NCBI GenBank assembly: GCA_007120165.1
Contig: SKOH01000021.1
Span: 16,892-80,891, forward strand
From: Clostridiales bacterium
GTDB lineage: Bacteria > Bacillota > Clostridia > Peptostreptococcales > T1SED10-28
Direction: 5' to 3'
Length of the DNA stretch: 64,000 nucleotides
Part shown: positions 38,739 to 47,116 of the stretch, piece after piece
Numbering within the stretch: position 1 is the stretch's first letter
How the letters are laid out: each line of letters begins with the position of its first letter
Position numbers and translations under genes: made by a program
Notes under the pieces: model-generated
Database searches by the model: none
What the model saw: the letters and a program-made list of their open reading frames with translations, nothing else
Told to the model about the DNA's origin: nothing

Positions 38739-40178
38739 CTACAAGCCGATGGAGATGTATTTCGTCTCTAAGAAGGGTTCGATGCCGAAGTGGCCGCCTT
38801 CCCTCCCGATTCCGCTTTCCTTAAAACCGCCGAAGGGTGCCTGAGCCGCGGAGGGGGCGCCGTCATTAAGACCGACGATGCCGTACTCCAGCGCTTCGGA
38901 TACTCTTACTCCCCGGGATAGATCCCGGGTGTAAAGATATGCCGCCAATCCGTAGTCACTGTCATTGGCCATGGAAACCACATCTCCCTCTTCGGTAAAG
39001 GCCATAATCGGAATCACCGGGCCGAAGGTTTCTTCGCTGTAAATTTTCATATGGGGCTGGATACCGGATAGGATGGTAGGAGGGTAGTAATAGCCGGATT
39101 TCGAATCGCCGTCTATTTTCGGAGCCTCTCCCTGGTATTCCAGCTTAGCCCCTTTGGACAGGGCATCGGATACATGTTCCTCCACTTTTTGATAGGCTTT
39201 TCGGTCAATCAGCGGGCCGAGATCCGTATCGGAGGTCAGCCCGTTTCCTTGTCGTAAACTCTTTAACTTATGAATCAGACCCTTAACAAACCGGGGGAGG
39301 ATATTTTCGTGGACGTAGAACCGATTCGAGGAAATGCAGGCCTGACCGCAGTTTCGAAACTTTGAGGAGAGGGCTCCATTAATACTTTCCTGTAAGTCCC
39401 CATCATCAAAGACGATGAAGGGTGCATGGCCACCCAGTTCCAGAGAAATCCGCTTTACATGATCCGCGGAGTTCCGGTAAAGTTCCTTGCCCACCTCGGT
39501 GGATCCGGTAAAAGTGATTTTTTTAACCTTTTTATTTCCGAGTAAGGCCTTTCCAATGGAAGAAGCCTCTCCTGTTACCAGGTTTACCACCCCCTTGGGG
39601 AAACCCGCCTTTTCCACAAGCTCCATAATTTTAATGGCGCTGATGGGGGTTTGACTGGCAGGTTTAACGATCACAGTGCATCCTGCGGCTAAGGCCGGGG
39701 CAATTTTTCGTGTAATCATGGCAAAGGGAAAATTCCAGGGAGTAATGGCTGCCACCACCCCAATCGGTTGTTTCAGTACCATAATCCGTTTGTTTTTATC
39801 CGAAGCGGGAATGATCTCGCCGGATATCCGTTTGGCTTCTTCGCTGTACCACGCCACAAAACTTGCGCCGTAACGTATTTCACCAAGGGCTTCCTTTAAC
39901 GGCTTTCCTTGCTCTAAAGTAATGGTTGTGGCTAGTTCCTGTTCATTTTCCAGTATCAATTCATAAAGACGCCGTAAATATTTGGAGCGGGTGTCTGCGG
40001 TTTCCTTGGACCATAAGCGAAATGCCCGGTCTGCATCTTCCACAGCGGCGCTTACTCCTTCCGTTGAAATTTTCGGAACCGACGCGATGATTTCCCCTGT
40101 GGCGGGATTGTGCACCACTAAAGGGTCAGACGTTCCCGCAACCCAAGCGCCATTGATATAATTTTTCAAATGCTTCAT
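38739..40178 (-). CDS. NAD(P)-dependent aldehyde dehydrogenase, succinate-semialdehyde dehydrogenase-like
   Basis: VVAAITPWNFPFAMITRKIAPALAAGCT, LELGGHAPFIVFDDGDL, FRNCGQACISSNRFYV (catalytic Cys), PFGGFKESGIGREGG. Confidence 0.9.
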   Translation of the reverse strand: MKHLKNYINGAWVAGTSDPLVVHNPATGEIIASVPKISTEGVSAAVEDADRAFRLWSKETADTRSKYLRRLYELILENEQELATTITLEQGKPLKEALGEIRYGASFVAWYSEEAKRISGEIIPASDKNKRIMVLKQPIGVVAAITPWNFPFAMITRKIAPALAAGCTVIVKPASQTPISAIKIMELVEKAGFPKGVVNLVTGEASSIGKALLGNKKVKKITFTGSTEVGKELYRNSADHVKRISLELGGHAPFIVFDDGDLQESINGALSSKFRNCGQACISSNRFYVHENILPRFVKGLIHKLKSLRQGNGLTSDTDLGPLIDRKAYQKVEEHVSDALSKGAKLEYQGEAPKIDGDSKSGYYYPPTILSGIQPHMKIYSEETFGPVIPIMAFTEEGDVVSMANDSDYGLAAYLYTRDLSRGVRVSEALEYGIVGLNDGAPSAAQAPFGGFKESGIGREGGHFGIEPFLETKYISIGL

Positions 40179-40316
40179 CCTTTACACCTCACTTTAGAAT
40201 TTGATTGCTGCTTACTATATCCTTTCCTTCTTCCTATACCCAAAGTAGTTAATGACAAATAAGGTATTCTTTACTATAATGAAAACATAAGCCGCGGATA
40301 AAGGAGGAACAGTGTA

Positions 40317-41174
40317 GTGGAACAGGTAAGAAAATCCTTTCAAACCCTATGGAACAATTGGATACTGGTGGTGCCTATTTTTTTAACCCGGGTAATCCCC
40401 GCGTTGTTAAGCATCTATATTTTTTCAGAAATGTCCGGTGAACTGATCAATATGCTGTCCGTAGAAGAAATCGGGGAAACCCAGTATGTGCTGGAGAACT
40501 ACGGAGCGGTTGCCCGGGAGTTTTTTCAAGTCAATAGAGGCTATATTATGGCCAGTATCTTTGTGGGGGTATTAGGACTCATCCTGAATTTTATCGCTGT
40601 ACCCGCCACCTTTGGTATGATAAAAAAGCAGCTGGTCAGTAAAGAGAAAACCGGTTTTTCTGATGTGTTTCCCGCTGCCGGAAAGTATTTTGTAAAATAT
40701 TTTTTATACCGGATCAGTAAGCTTGCCCTATGGATCTTCGTATTTTTAATAAGCATGATCCTGTTGATCGCCGGAGCTTTTTTGGGTTCCCTGGTCGACG
40801 AAGGGATGGCGCTTTTAATCGTACTGCTGTTAGCCTTTGTCATCCTCATCGGAGGGACGGTGCTGCATCTGATACTGAAGTTATGGTTTCCCGCAATGAT
40901 ACTAGGAGGCGTGGGCGTCCTGGACGGATTAAAGGAAGCCTTCAGGAAGAGCAGAGTCTGTTTTTGGCCCCTTTTAGCCGGGGTTTTGACCGTCCGGATT
41001 ATCGCGTGGATTTCCAATATGTTTGTGGATATGCTGCTGGGAGACATTGCCTATCTGGGAACGCTCTTGATCAATATCATTCCCAGCATTGCAACGGTGA
41101 CCCTGCTGGTCTTTTATCTTCGCCTTTATCTGGAAACTGCAAAGGACCTGGTTAATAGTGAGGTATCAGGGTAA
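40317..41174 (+). CDS. Integral membrane protein of unknown function
   Basis: 285 aa, about 6 predicted TM segments, GTG start, RBS aaaggagg. Confidence 0.7.
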   Translation: MEQVRKSFQTLWNNWILVVPIFLTRVIPALLSIYIFSEMSGELINMLSVEEIGETQYVLENYGAVAREFFQVNRGYIMASIFVGVLGLILNFIAVPATFGMIKKQLVSKEKTGFSDVFPAAGKYFVKYFLYRISKLALWIFVFLISMILLIAGAFLGSLVDEGMALLIVLLLAFVILIGGTVLHLILKLWFPAMILGGVGVLDGLKEAFRKSRVCFWPLLAGVLTVRIIAWISNMFVDMLLGDIAYLGTLLINIIPSIATVTLLVFYLRLYLETAKDLVNSEVSG

Positions 41175-41210
41175 ATAACAATATATAAGTTTACCAAGGA
41201 GGAGAGGCCG

Positions 41211-41657
41211 ATGTTAGCCAAGGATATTATGACCAGGGACGTCATTGCTGTAAAGAGTCAGGATTTAGTGGAAAATGTGATCAAAATACTAATGGAAAAA
41301 AATATTAGCGGTGTACCCGTGGTGGACGATGACAATCATGTAATCGGCATCGTGACCGAAGGAGATTTGATTTACCGCAGTAAGAAACTCAAAATCCCTA
41401 CTTTTTTTAGTATCCTGGACGGGTATGTTTTCTTAGAGAGTACGAAAACCATTGAAAAGCAGCTGAAAAAAATGGTCGGCTACCGGGTGGAGGATGTAAT
41501 GACCACGGATGTAATTACGGTAAGAGAGGATCAAACCGTGGAGGACGTAGCCACCATCATGACCAAAGAGAAAATCAACAGGGTTCCCGTCGTAAAAGAC
41601 GAACGACTGGTAGGAATCATTAGCCGAAGGGATATTATCCGCTCCTATTCCGCTTAA
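41211..41657 (+). CDS. CBS domain pair protein
   Basis: Two CBS repeats: MTRDVIAVKSQDLVENVIKILMEKNISGVPVVDDDNHVIGIVTEGDL and MTTDVITVREDQTVEDVATIMTKEKINRVPVVKDERLVGIISRRDIIR. Confidence 0.92.
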   Translation: MLAKDIMTRDVIAVKSQDLVENVIKILMEKNISGVPVVDDDNHVIGIVTEGDLIYRSKKLKIPTFFSILDGYVFLESTKTIEKQLKKMVGYRVEDVMTTDVITVREDQTVEDVATIMTKEKINRVPVVKDERLVGIISRRDIIRSYSA

Positions 41658-41674
41658 AAAAAGATTGAATATAT

Positions 41675-41707
41675 CCCCGGAGGCGTCCGCCTTAGGGGTT
41701 TTTTTTT
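41675..41707 (+). terminator. Rho-independent terminator
   Basis: CCCCgg-AGGC-gtcc-GCCT-taGGGGTTTTTTTTT. Confidence 0.7.
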
Positions 41708-41802
41708 ATTAGGTTCCCGAAAAAAAGATAAGAAGGGAGATGGGGAGGAGATCTTCCCCTTATTGGGAATAAAGAGCTTTAAAATTTAATGGGTTAAAAA
41801 GA

Positions 41803-41842
41803 TTGACAAACATTTGACAGGAAACTAAAATAGACTATAGAA
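41803..41842 (+). promoter_or_regulatory. Two overlapping sigma-A promoters
   Basis: TTGACA(41803)-17-TAAAAT and TTGACA(41814)-16-TATAGA, offset about one helical turn. Confidence 0.6.
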
Positions 41843-41875
41843 TAAATGTTATTAAATGAGTTAGGAGGGCTGTAA

Positions 41876-42043
41876 ATGACAAGAAAGATGATCGGCTTTA
41901 TTTGCTTCGTGTTAACCGGTGCGGCATTGATCCTCCTCTCAATAATGGAGAATTCCAATCCCATAGGAATTGGTTTGTTGGGGGTTATCACAGTTCTGTT
42001 TGCCGTAGGCTTAACCGACCATTATAAGGATTTAAAAAAATAA
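41876..42043 (+). CDS. Small (55 aa) membrane protein
   Basis: ATG with AGGAGGG RBS; MTRKMIGFICFVLTGAALILLSIMENSNPIGIGLLGVITVLFAVGLTDHYKDLKK; two hydrophobic segments. Below the ORF-track size cut-off; directly precedes 42056. Confidence 0.7.
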   Translation: MTRKMIGFICFVLTGAALILLSIMENSNPIGIGLLGVITVLFAVGLTDHYKDLKK

Positions 42044-42055
42044 GGAGGGACTCCA

Positions 42056-42412
42056 GTGTTTCAAAAAAATAAGATTTTTACGTTTCTCTGCGCTTTTTTC
42101 GGTGCAGTGATCACTTGGTATATACAACATGAAATGGGTTACTCCGCGGTTATTGCCAACGGTATTGTAGGGGTGCTGGCGGGGGTTTTATTAGCCCCGG
42201 CCTTAGCTGGAGCAACCTATACGGCCTCCTTCGTGGGAATGTCCGCAACCAATGTGCTTCCGACGCTGGGCTCCGCGGCTTTAGCAGGAGTGGTGGTGGG
42301 GATTGTAATCATCCTGACGGCGGAAATTTACGCCGGGATCGGTGGAAAAGGCGGTACCACCGCCGCATTCTCTGTACACATCAGTCGATTTATTATGAGC
42401 ATCTTTGGATAG
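42056..42412 (+). CDS. Small membrane protein, paralog A
   Basis: GTG start, RBS aaggaggg; several TMs; similar to 42424..42846. Confidence 0.75.
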   Translation: MFQKNKIFTFLCAFFGAVITWYIQHEMGYSAVIANGIVGVLAGVLLAPALAGATYTASFVGMSATNVLPTLGSAALAGVVVGIVIILTAEIYAGIGGKGGTTAAFSVHISRFIMSIFG

Positions 42413-42423
42413 GAGGAAATAAA

Positions 42424-42846
42424 ATGGAAAATCTGGCCATTATTATCACTACGGTCTTAGCAGGCGTGCTTACGTATTCCATCAGTGTAAATATTGGAAA
42501 AGGGGCCGTATTCGGCTCTGCCATCGTAACGTTGCTGGCCGGGCTGTTTCTCCCCCATTTCTTTGAAAATGGAGCGGCTTTGGCTGTTGCCGCCACCACC
42601 GCATCCTATGCGGGAATGGTAGCGGGAAAAAATGTGCCGAATCTACTGGAAATGGCAGCCGTAGGGCTTATTGTGGGAGTGGTTTTTATTTTGGGTGCCC
42701 CTACCTATATCGGTGTAGGGGGACGACTGGGAGCCATGGCCGCTTTATCCTGTTTCAGCTGGATCGGAATAAAAAAAACCTACAGGGTGCTGATTAAAAA
42801 GGAAAAAAAATCAAAGGAAGCGGCGGTAGCTCCCCGTATGCGATAA
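42424..42846 (+). CDS. Small membrane protein, paralog B
   Basis: RBS aggaggaaat; shares ASY(A/T)GM..., NVPxLxxxAxxGLxVGxVxIL...Y(A/I)G(I/V)GG with paralog A. Confidence 0.75.
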   Translation: MENLAIIITTVLAGVLTYSISVNIGKGAVFGSAIVTLLAGLFLPHFFENGAALAVAATTASYAGMVAGKNVPNLLEMAAVGLIVGVVFILGAPTYIGVGGRLGAMAALSCFSWIGIKKTYRVLIKKEKKSKEAAVAPRMR

Positions 42847-42912
42847 CCGAAAAGATAAAAACCGTTTTTAAGTAAAATAAAAGTAAAAATATCCTCTGAA
42901 ATTAATCCATGA

Positions 42913-42958
42913 AACCCTCTATTCAATGTCCCCTGGACAGACCTTGGAATAGAGGGTT
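42913..42958. other. Nested hairpin in leader region
   Basis: Outer 12-bp perfect stem AACCCTCTATTC/GAATAGAGGGTT enclosing TGTCC-cct-GGACA. Confidence 0.6.
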
Positions 42959-43141
42959 ATTCAATTAACAGGAAGGATGGATAAAGGGGAAATAGAGAAA
43001 TTTTCTTCTTTTCCCCCTTTTCATATTGAAATTCAAAACCAATAGGAGTACAATAGAATATGACATGAAAGGAAACCCTTGAATTACTTTATATAGAAGG
43101 GTTTTATACAATCTTATAGAACAGGACTAAGAGGTGGCACA

Positions 43142-43633
43142 ATGAAAAATCAATTTAAAACCTATAGCTATTATTTTATTCTTCTTTTTTTATTCTGGAT
43201 TATTTTATCCCAGCGCTTCACCTTGGAAATTGCACTGATCGGTGCAGGCGCCGTGGGTCTGATTATGCTGTATTCGAAGAAATTATTATTCACTCCCGAG
43301 GAAACCACTCTTTATAATCCCGGAAAAATCCTGATTTTTGTAAAGTTCATTTTTATTATGCTGATTGAAATTTTAAAATCCAACTGGCAGGTGGCAAAAA
43401 TCGTTCTTTCTCCTTCTTTGCCGATTTCTCCTACCTTTGTAAAAATCCACAAAACCTTTGAAAAGGATTTTGACAAAGTGATCTTTGGGAATTCCGTAAC
43501 CTTAACCCCGGGAACCCTGACGGTAGATATCGACGAGGAAGGTTTTCTTGTGCATGCCCTAACCACGGAAGCGGCAGAAGGACTGGAAGACAGTATTATT
43601 GAAGAATTTGTTAGAAAACTGGAGGCGGAGTAA
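43142..43633 (+). CDS. mrpE: Na+/H+ antiporter subunit MrpE
   Basis: N-terminal TMs plus SNWQVAKIVLSPSLPISPTFVKI...NSVTLTPGTLTVDIDEEGFLVHAL. Confidence 0.9.
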   Translation: MKNQFKTYSYYFILLFLFWIILSQRFTLEIALIGAGAVGLIMLYSKKLLFTPEETTLYNPGKILIFVKFIFIMLIEILKSNWQVAKIVLSPSLPISPTFVKIHKTFEKDFDKVIFGNSVTLTPGTLTVDIDEEGFLVHALTTEAAEGLEDSIIEEFVRKLEAE

Positions 43634-43634
43634 A

Positions 43635-43901
43635 ATGATGGAGATGGTATTTTTAAGCTTTATTATTTTCCTGGGCGTCACGATGTTTGTCTGTCTGTAT
43701 CGTGCCTATGCAGGCCCCACGGCGGCGGATCGGGTGGTGGCCATTGATGTGATTTCCACCAAAATCGCAGTACTGATTGCTTTCTTAGCCATACAAACCG
43801 GTCAGGAAAGCTTCATTGATGTGGCGCTGGTTTATGCCATGATGGGTTTTATCGCAACCATTGCCGTATACAAATACTTAGAAAAAGGAAAGCTTTATTA
43901 A
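43635..43901 (+). CDS. mrpF: Mrp antiporter subunit MrpF
   Basis: RAYAGPTAADRVVAIDVISTKIAV. Start at ATG 43635 right after the mrpE stop. Confidence 0.9.
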   Translation: MMEMVFLSFIIFLGVTMFVCLYRAYAGPTAADRVVAIDVISTKIAVLIAFLAIQTGQESFIDVALVYAMMGFIATIAVYKYLEKGKLY

Positions 43902-43913
43902 GGAGAGGAAATC

Positions 43914-44213
43914 ATGATTGTAAACGCTATTATACTCATATTACTATTAAGCAGTGCTTTCTTTTTTGCCGTAGGAACCTTAGGGCTGCTTCGAATGCCT
44001 GATACCTATACCAGAATGCATGCCAGTACCAAATGTGATACCTTAGGCGCAGGACTTGCCCTGCTGGCGATTGCTGTGTACAGCGGTTTCAGTGTGATCA
44101 GTATTAAAAGCATTATTGTCATTGCCTTTATCTGGATCACCAACCCTACCGCAGCCCATATTATTGCAAAGGCTAAATACCACAGTGAAAAAAAAGAGGA
44201 AGCCCGGCAGTAA
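43914..44213 (+). CDS. mrpG: Mrp antiporter subunit MrpG
   Basis: GTLGLLRMPDTYTRMHASTKCDTLGAGL, TNPTAAHIIAKA. Confidence 0.92.
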   Translation: MIVNAIILILLLSSAFFFAVGTLGLLRMPDTYTRMHASTKCDTLGAGLALLAIAVYSGFSVISIKSIIVIAFIWITNPTAAHIIAKAKYHSEKKEEARQ

Positions 44214-44260
44214 CTCCCCGTAATAAGAGATGTCGGAAAGGATCATAAGGAGAGGATCAT

Positions 44261-44500
44261 ATGGAAATTCTAAATATTATTTTAATACTGTTCCTGATCG
44301 TTTGCGCCCTGGCCGTTGAGCGAACCAAGGACTTACTTAGTGCCATTATCATTTTTGCCTCATACAGCTTGGTAATGGCTATTTTATGGCTTGTGCTGAT
44401 GGCCCCGGATATCGCTCTGACGGAAGCCGCCATTGGGGCCGGGGTAACAACTATTTTACTGATTGCAACGGTTTCAAGGATAAGGAGGGTGGAAAAATGA
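44261..44500 (+). CDS. DUF4040/MbhD-like antiporter subunit (equivalent to part of MrpA C-terminus)
   Basis: LAVERTKDLLSAIIIFASYSLVMAILWLVLMAPDIALTEAAIGAGVTTILLIATV. Confidence 0.85.
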   Translation: MEILNIILILFLIVCALAVERTKDLLSAIIIFASYSLVMAILWLVLMAPDIALTEAAIGAGVTTILLIATVSRIRRVEK

Positions 44501-44793
44501 GAAAGTTTTTTATCCCGTTAATGTTTGTAGGCCTGTTGGCAATTATGTTTGTCAGTGTACTGGAACTTCCAGCCATTGGTGATCCGAATAATCCCAGTCA
44601 AAATGAAGTGGGAGAGTACTATATTGAAAATGCCATTGATGATACGAAAACCCCGAATACGGTAACCGCTGTGTTAAAATATTATCGAGGGATTGATACC
44701 CTGTTGGAAGCCGGCGTACTGTTTACCTCCATTGTTGCGGTAATATCGGTACTGAGGGGAAATGAAATCAAAAAAAGTATTAAAGAAGAGTAA
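44497..44793 (+). CDS. MbhE-like / MrpA C-terminal-type antiporter subunit
   Basis: ATGA overlap with previous gene; LKYYRGIDTLLEAGVLFTSIVAVISVLRG. Confidence 0.8.
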   Translation: MRKFFIPLMFVGLLAIMFVSVLELPAIGDPNNPSQNEVGEYYIENAIDDTKTPNTVTAVLKYYRGIDTLLEAGVLFTSIVAVISVLRGNEIKKSIKEE

Positions 44794-44808
44794 AAGGAGC
44801 ACGCTGAC

Positions 44809-45231
44809 ATGGATGATCTAATAGTAAAAACCATTATACGCATTGTTACCCCGTTTATTTATTTGTACGGCATGTATATTATTTTAAACGCCAGCGCCTC
44901 CCCGGGCGGCAGTTTTGCCGGAGGTGCCATAATGGGTTCTGCAATTGTTTTGTATACCATTGTATTCGGTCTCGCCAAAGCGGAGAAAAAAGTCCCCAAC
45001 CGTATTGGGAAATTAAAGCGGGAGGTTCTGCTTTGTTTTGTGTTAATGGCCTTTGTGGTTGTTTTCATGGGCTATGATGTATTACAGCTCAGAGAACCCG
45101 GAGCCTATCAAATCCCATATGGTGCGGAGGTACAGGTGGAAATGCTCTCTCTGGTAAACATGGGGATTGCTTTTAAAGTAGCCGTAACCCTGATCAGTCT
45201 TTTTCATGTGTTTATTAAGGAGGATCATTAA
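44809..45231 (+). CDS. mrpB: Mrp antiporter subunit MrpB
   Basis: IIRIVTPFIYLYGMYIILNASASPGGSFAGGAIMGSAIVLY. Confidence 0.9.
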   Translation: MDDLIVKTIIRIVTPFIYLYGMYIILNASASPGGSFAGGAIMGSAIVLYTIVFGLAKAEKKVPNRIGKLKREVLLCFVLMAFVVVFMGYDVLQLREPGAYQIPYGAEVQVEMLSLVNMGIAFKVAVTLISLFHVFIKEDH

Positions 45232-45232
45232 T

Positions 45233-45607
45233 ATGGAGTTTTTAGAAATCATTATGGATCGAATCAATTATTTTGGAGCCGCCACTTTATTTGTGATCGG
45301 CCTTTATACTGTTTTAACCCATCCGAATTTACTAAAAAAAGTAATCGGTCTTAATATCATGGAGACCGCCGTTTTTTTGTTTATGGTTTCCATAGGGTAC
45401 GTCTCCGGAGGAAACGCTCCGATTCTAAGCTCGGTAAAAGAACCCATTACCGAAGCCTATGTAAATCCTCTGCCCACCGCAATGATTCTTACAGGGATTG
45501 TGGTTGCCGTCAGCATCACAGCCTATGCCCTTAGTTTGATCATTAAAATTTATGAGGTGTACGGCACCGTAGAGCTTGATGAAATCTTAGAAATGAGGGG
45601 GGACTAG
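45233..45607 (+). CDS. mrpC: Mrp antiporter subunit MrpC (NuoK-like)
   Basis: NLLKKVIGLNIMETAVFLFMVSIG, PLPTAMILTGIVVAVSITAYALSLIIKIYE. Start at ATG 45233. Confidence 0.9.
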   Translation: MEFLEIIMDRINYFGAATLFVIGLYTVLTHPNLLKKVIGLNIMETAVFLFMVSIGYVSGGNAPILSSVKEPITEAYVNPLPTAMILTGIVVAVSITAYALSLIIKIYEVYGTVELDEILEMRGD

Positions 45608-45610
45608 AAA

Positions 45611-47098
45611 ATGGACTACATGCAGTTTCCGTTAATCATATTGTTTGTACTCCTGTTAGGAGCGGTTCTGACCCCTTTGTTAATGAAAAGGTTTAACCAA
45701 AGAGGCACAAATTTTATCCTTGGGGTTCTGATTGTCAGTCTATCCATCAGCGGATATCTGCTTTTTCAGGTAATGACCCAAGGTTCTTATATGTATAATG
45801 TGGGAAACTGGAGCCCTACCATAGGCATACAGTTCAGTATCGATGCTTTTTCCACGATGATGGTATTTTTTATTCTATTAATGTCCACCCTGGTGGTAGT
45901 TTACTCCCTTCGGGACATTGAACACGAAATACTGCCAAAACAAATACCGGTATATTACAGCTTAATATTTCTTCTTTTGGTGGGAATGGTGGGGATCACC
46001 TTTACAAATGACCTGTTTAATACATATGTATTTATGGAGATCCTGGCCATGACTTCCTGTGCCATTATTTCCATCAAACGGAAAAAGGAAAATTTTATGG
46101 CAGCCTTTAAGTATTTGATGCTTAATACCCTTGCCTCCATTTCCTTTTTATTCGGGGTAGCCCTTTTATATATGGGCACCGGTTATTTAAATATTACCGA
46201 AATGGCCAATCAGATACCGGTAGCCTGGGAACTCTATCCCACCAATATTTTACTGGCCCTGGGCTTTATGGCTGCCGGTCTGGGAATCAAAGCAGCGGTG
46301 TTTCCGATGCATACCTGGCTTCCCGATGCCCATTCCAGTGCACCGACACCTTCCAGCGCCCTGCTTTCCGGTCTGGTGGTAAAGGTTTATATTTTTGTGA
46401 CAATGAAAATACTTTTTCGATTAATCGGTACAGAAATTATCATCGTAAATTTGGGGCTTCACAATTATATTGCTTATTTTGCAGCGGTGGGTATGGTGAT
46501 GGGTTCCATATTTGCCATTGGACAAAAAGATATTAAACGGATGCTTGCTTACTCCAGTGTGGCACAGCTCGGTTATATTTTCCTCGGAATCGGTTTGGCA
46601 ACCTCCGCAGGTATTGGGGTTTCCCTGTTTCATGTGGTCTCCCACGGATTGATGAAATCTGCACTGTTTCTTAGTGCAGGAGCGGTTATTTATAAAACTG
46701 ACAAACGAAAAATCAGTGATCTGTCGGGGATAGGTTATGAAATGCCGATAACGATGGTCGTCTTCAGCATCGCCGCCCTGGGGATGATCGGCATTCCCGG
46801 GATGAGCGGTTTTATGAGCAAGTGGTATTTAGCGCTGGCAGTCCTGGAAGCGAATCAGCCCTTTTATCTCGTGGTAATACTTTTGAGCAGCTTTTTAAAT
46901 GCAGTTTACTATCTTCCCATCATTGTTTCGGCCTTTTTAAAGCCTAGAGAAGACGGTAGCGAAGAAATGACCCGGGATGGGATACCAAGAACCATGACCA
47001 TGCCGATGATCATCATCGCAGGTTTTATTATTTTAGTCGGGATATTCCCTCAAATTCTTATGAATATTATTGAGCGGGCCGTTCCCACGTTCTTGTAA
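45611..47098 (+). CDS. mrpD: Proton-translocating antiporter subunit MrpD (NuoN/M-like)
   Basis: YVFMEILAMTSCAIIS, FPMHTWLPDAHSSAPTPSSALLSGLVVKVYIF, KRMLAYSSVAQLGYI. Confidence 0.9.
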   Translation: MDYMQFPLIILFVLLLGAVLTPLLMKRFNQRGTNFILGVLIVSLSISGYLLFQVMTQGSYMYNVGNWSPTIGIQFSIDAFSTMMVFFILLMSTLVVVYSLRDIEHEILPKQIPVYYSLIFLLLVGMVGITFTNDLFNTYVFMEILAMTSCAIISIKRKKENFMAAFKYLMLNTLASISFLFGVALLYMGTGYLNITEMANQIPVAWELYPTNILLALGFMAAGLGIKAAVFPMHTWLPDAHSSAPTPSSALLSGLVVKVYIFVTMKILFRLIGTEIIIVNLGLHNYIAYFAAVGMVMGSIFAIGQKDIKRMLAYSSVAQLGYIFLGIGLATSAGIGVSLFHVVSHGLMKSALFLSAGAVIYKTDKRKISDLSGIGYEMPITMVVFSIAALGMIGIPGMSGFMSKWYLALAVLEANQPFYLVVILLSSFLNAVYYLPIIVSAFLKPREDGSEEMTRDGIPRTMTMPMIIIAGFIILVGIFPQILMNIIERAVPTFL

Positions 47099-47116
47099 TT
47101 TAGAGGAGGAGAAACA

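Noticed and set aside
40541-41047. 168-aa minus-strand ORF and 141-aa plus-strand overlapping ORF (40730..41155)
   Set aside because: Shadow ORFs of the membrane protein 40317..41174; no motifs, no RBS.
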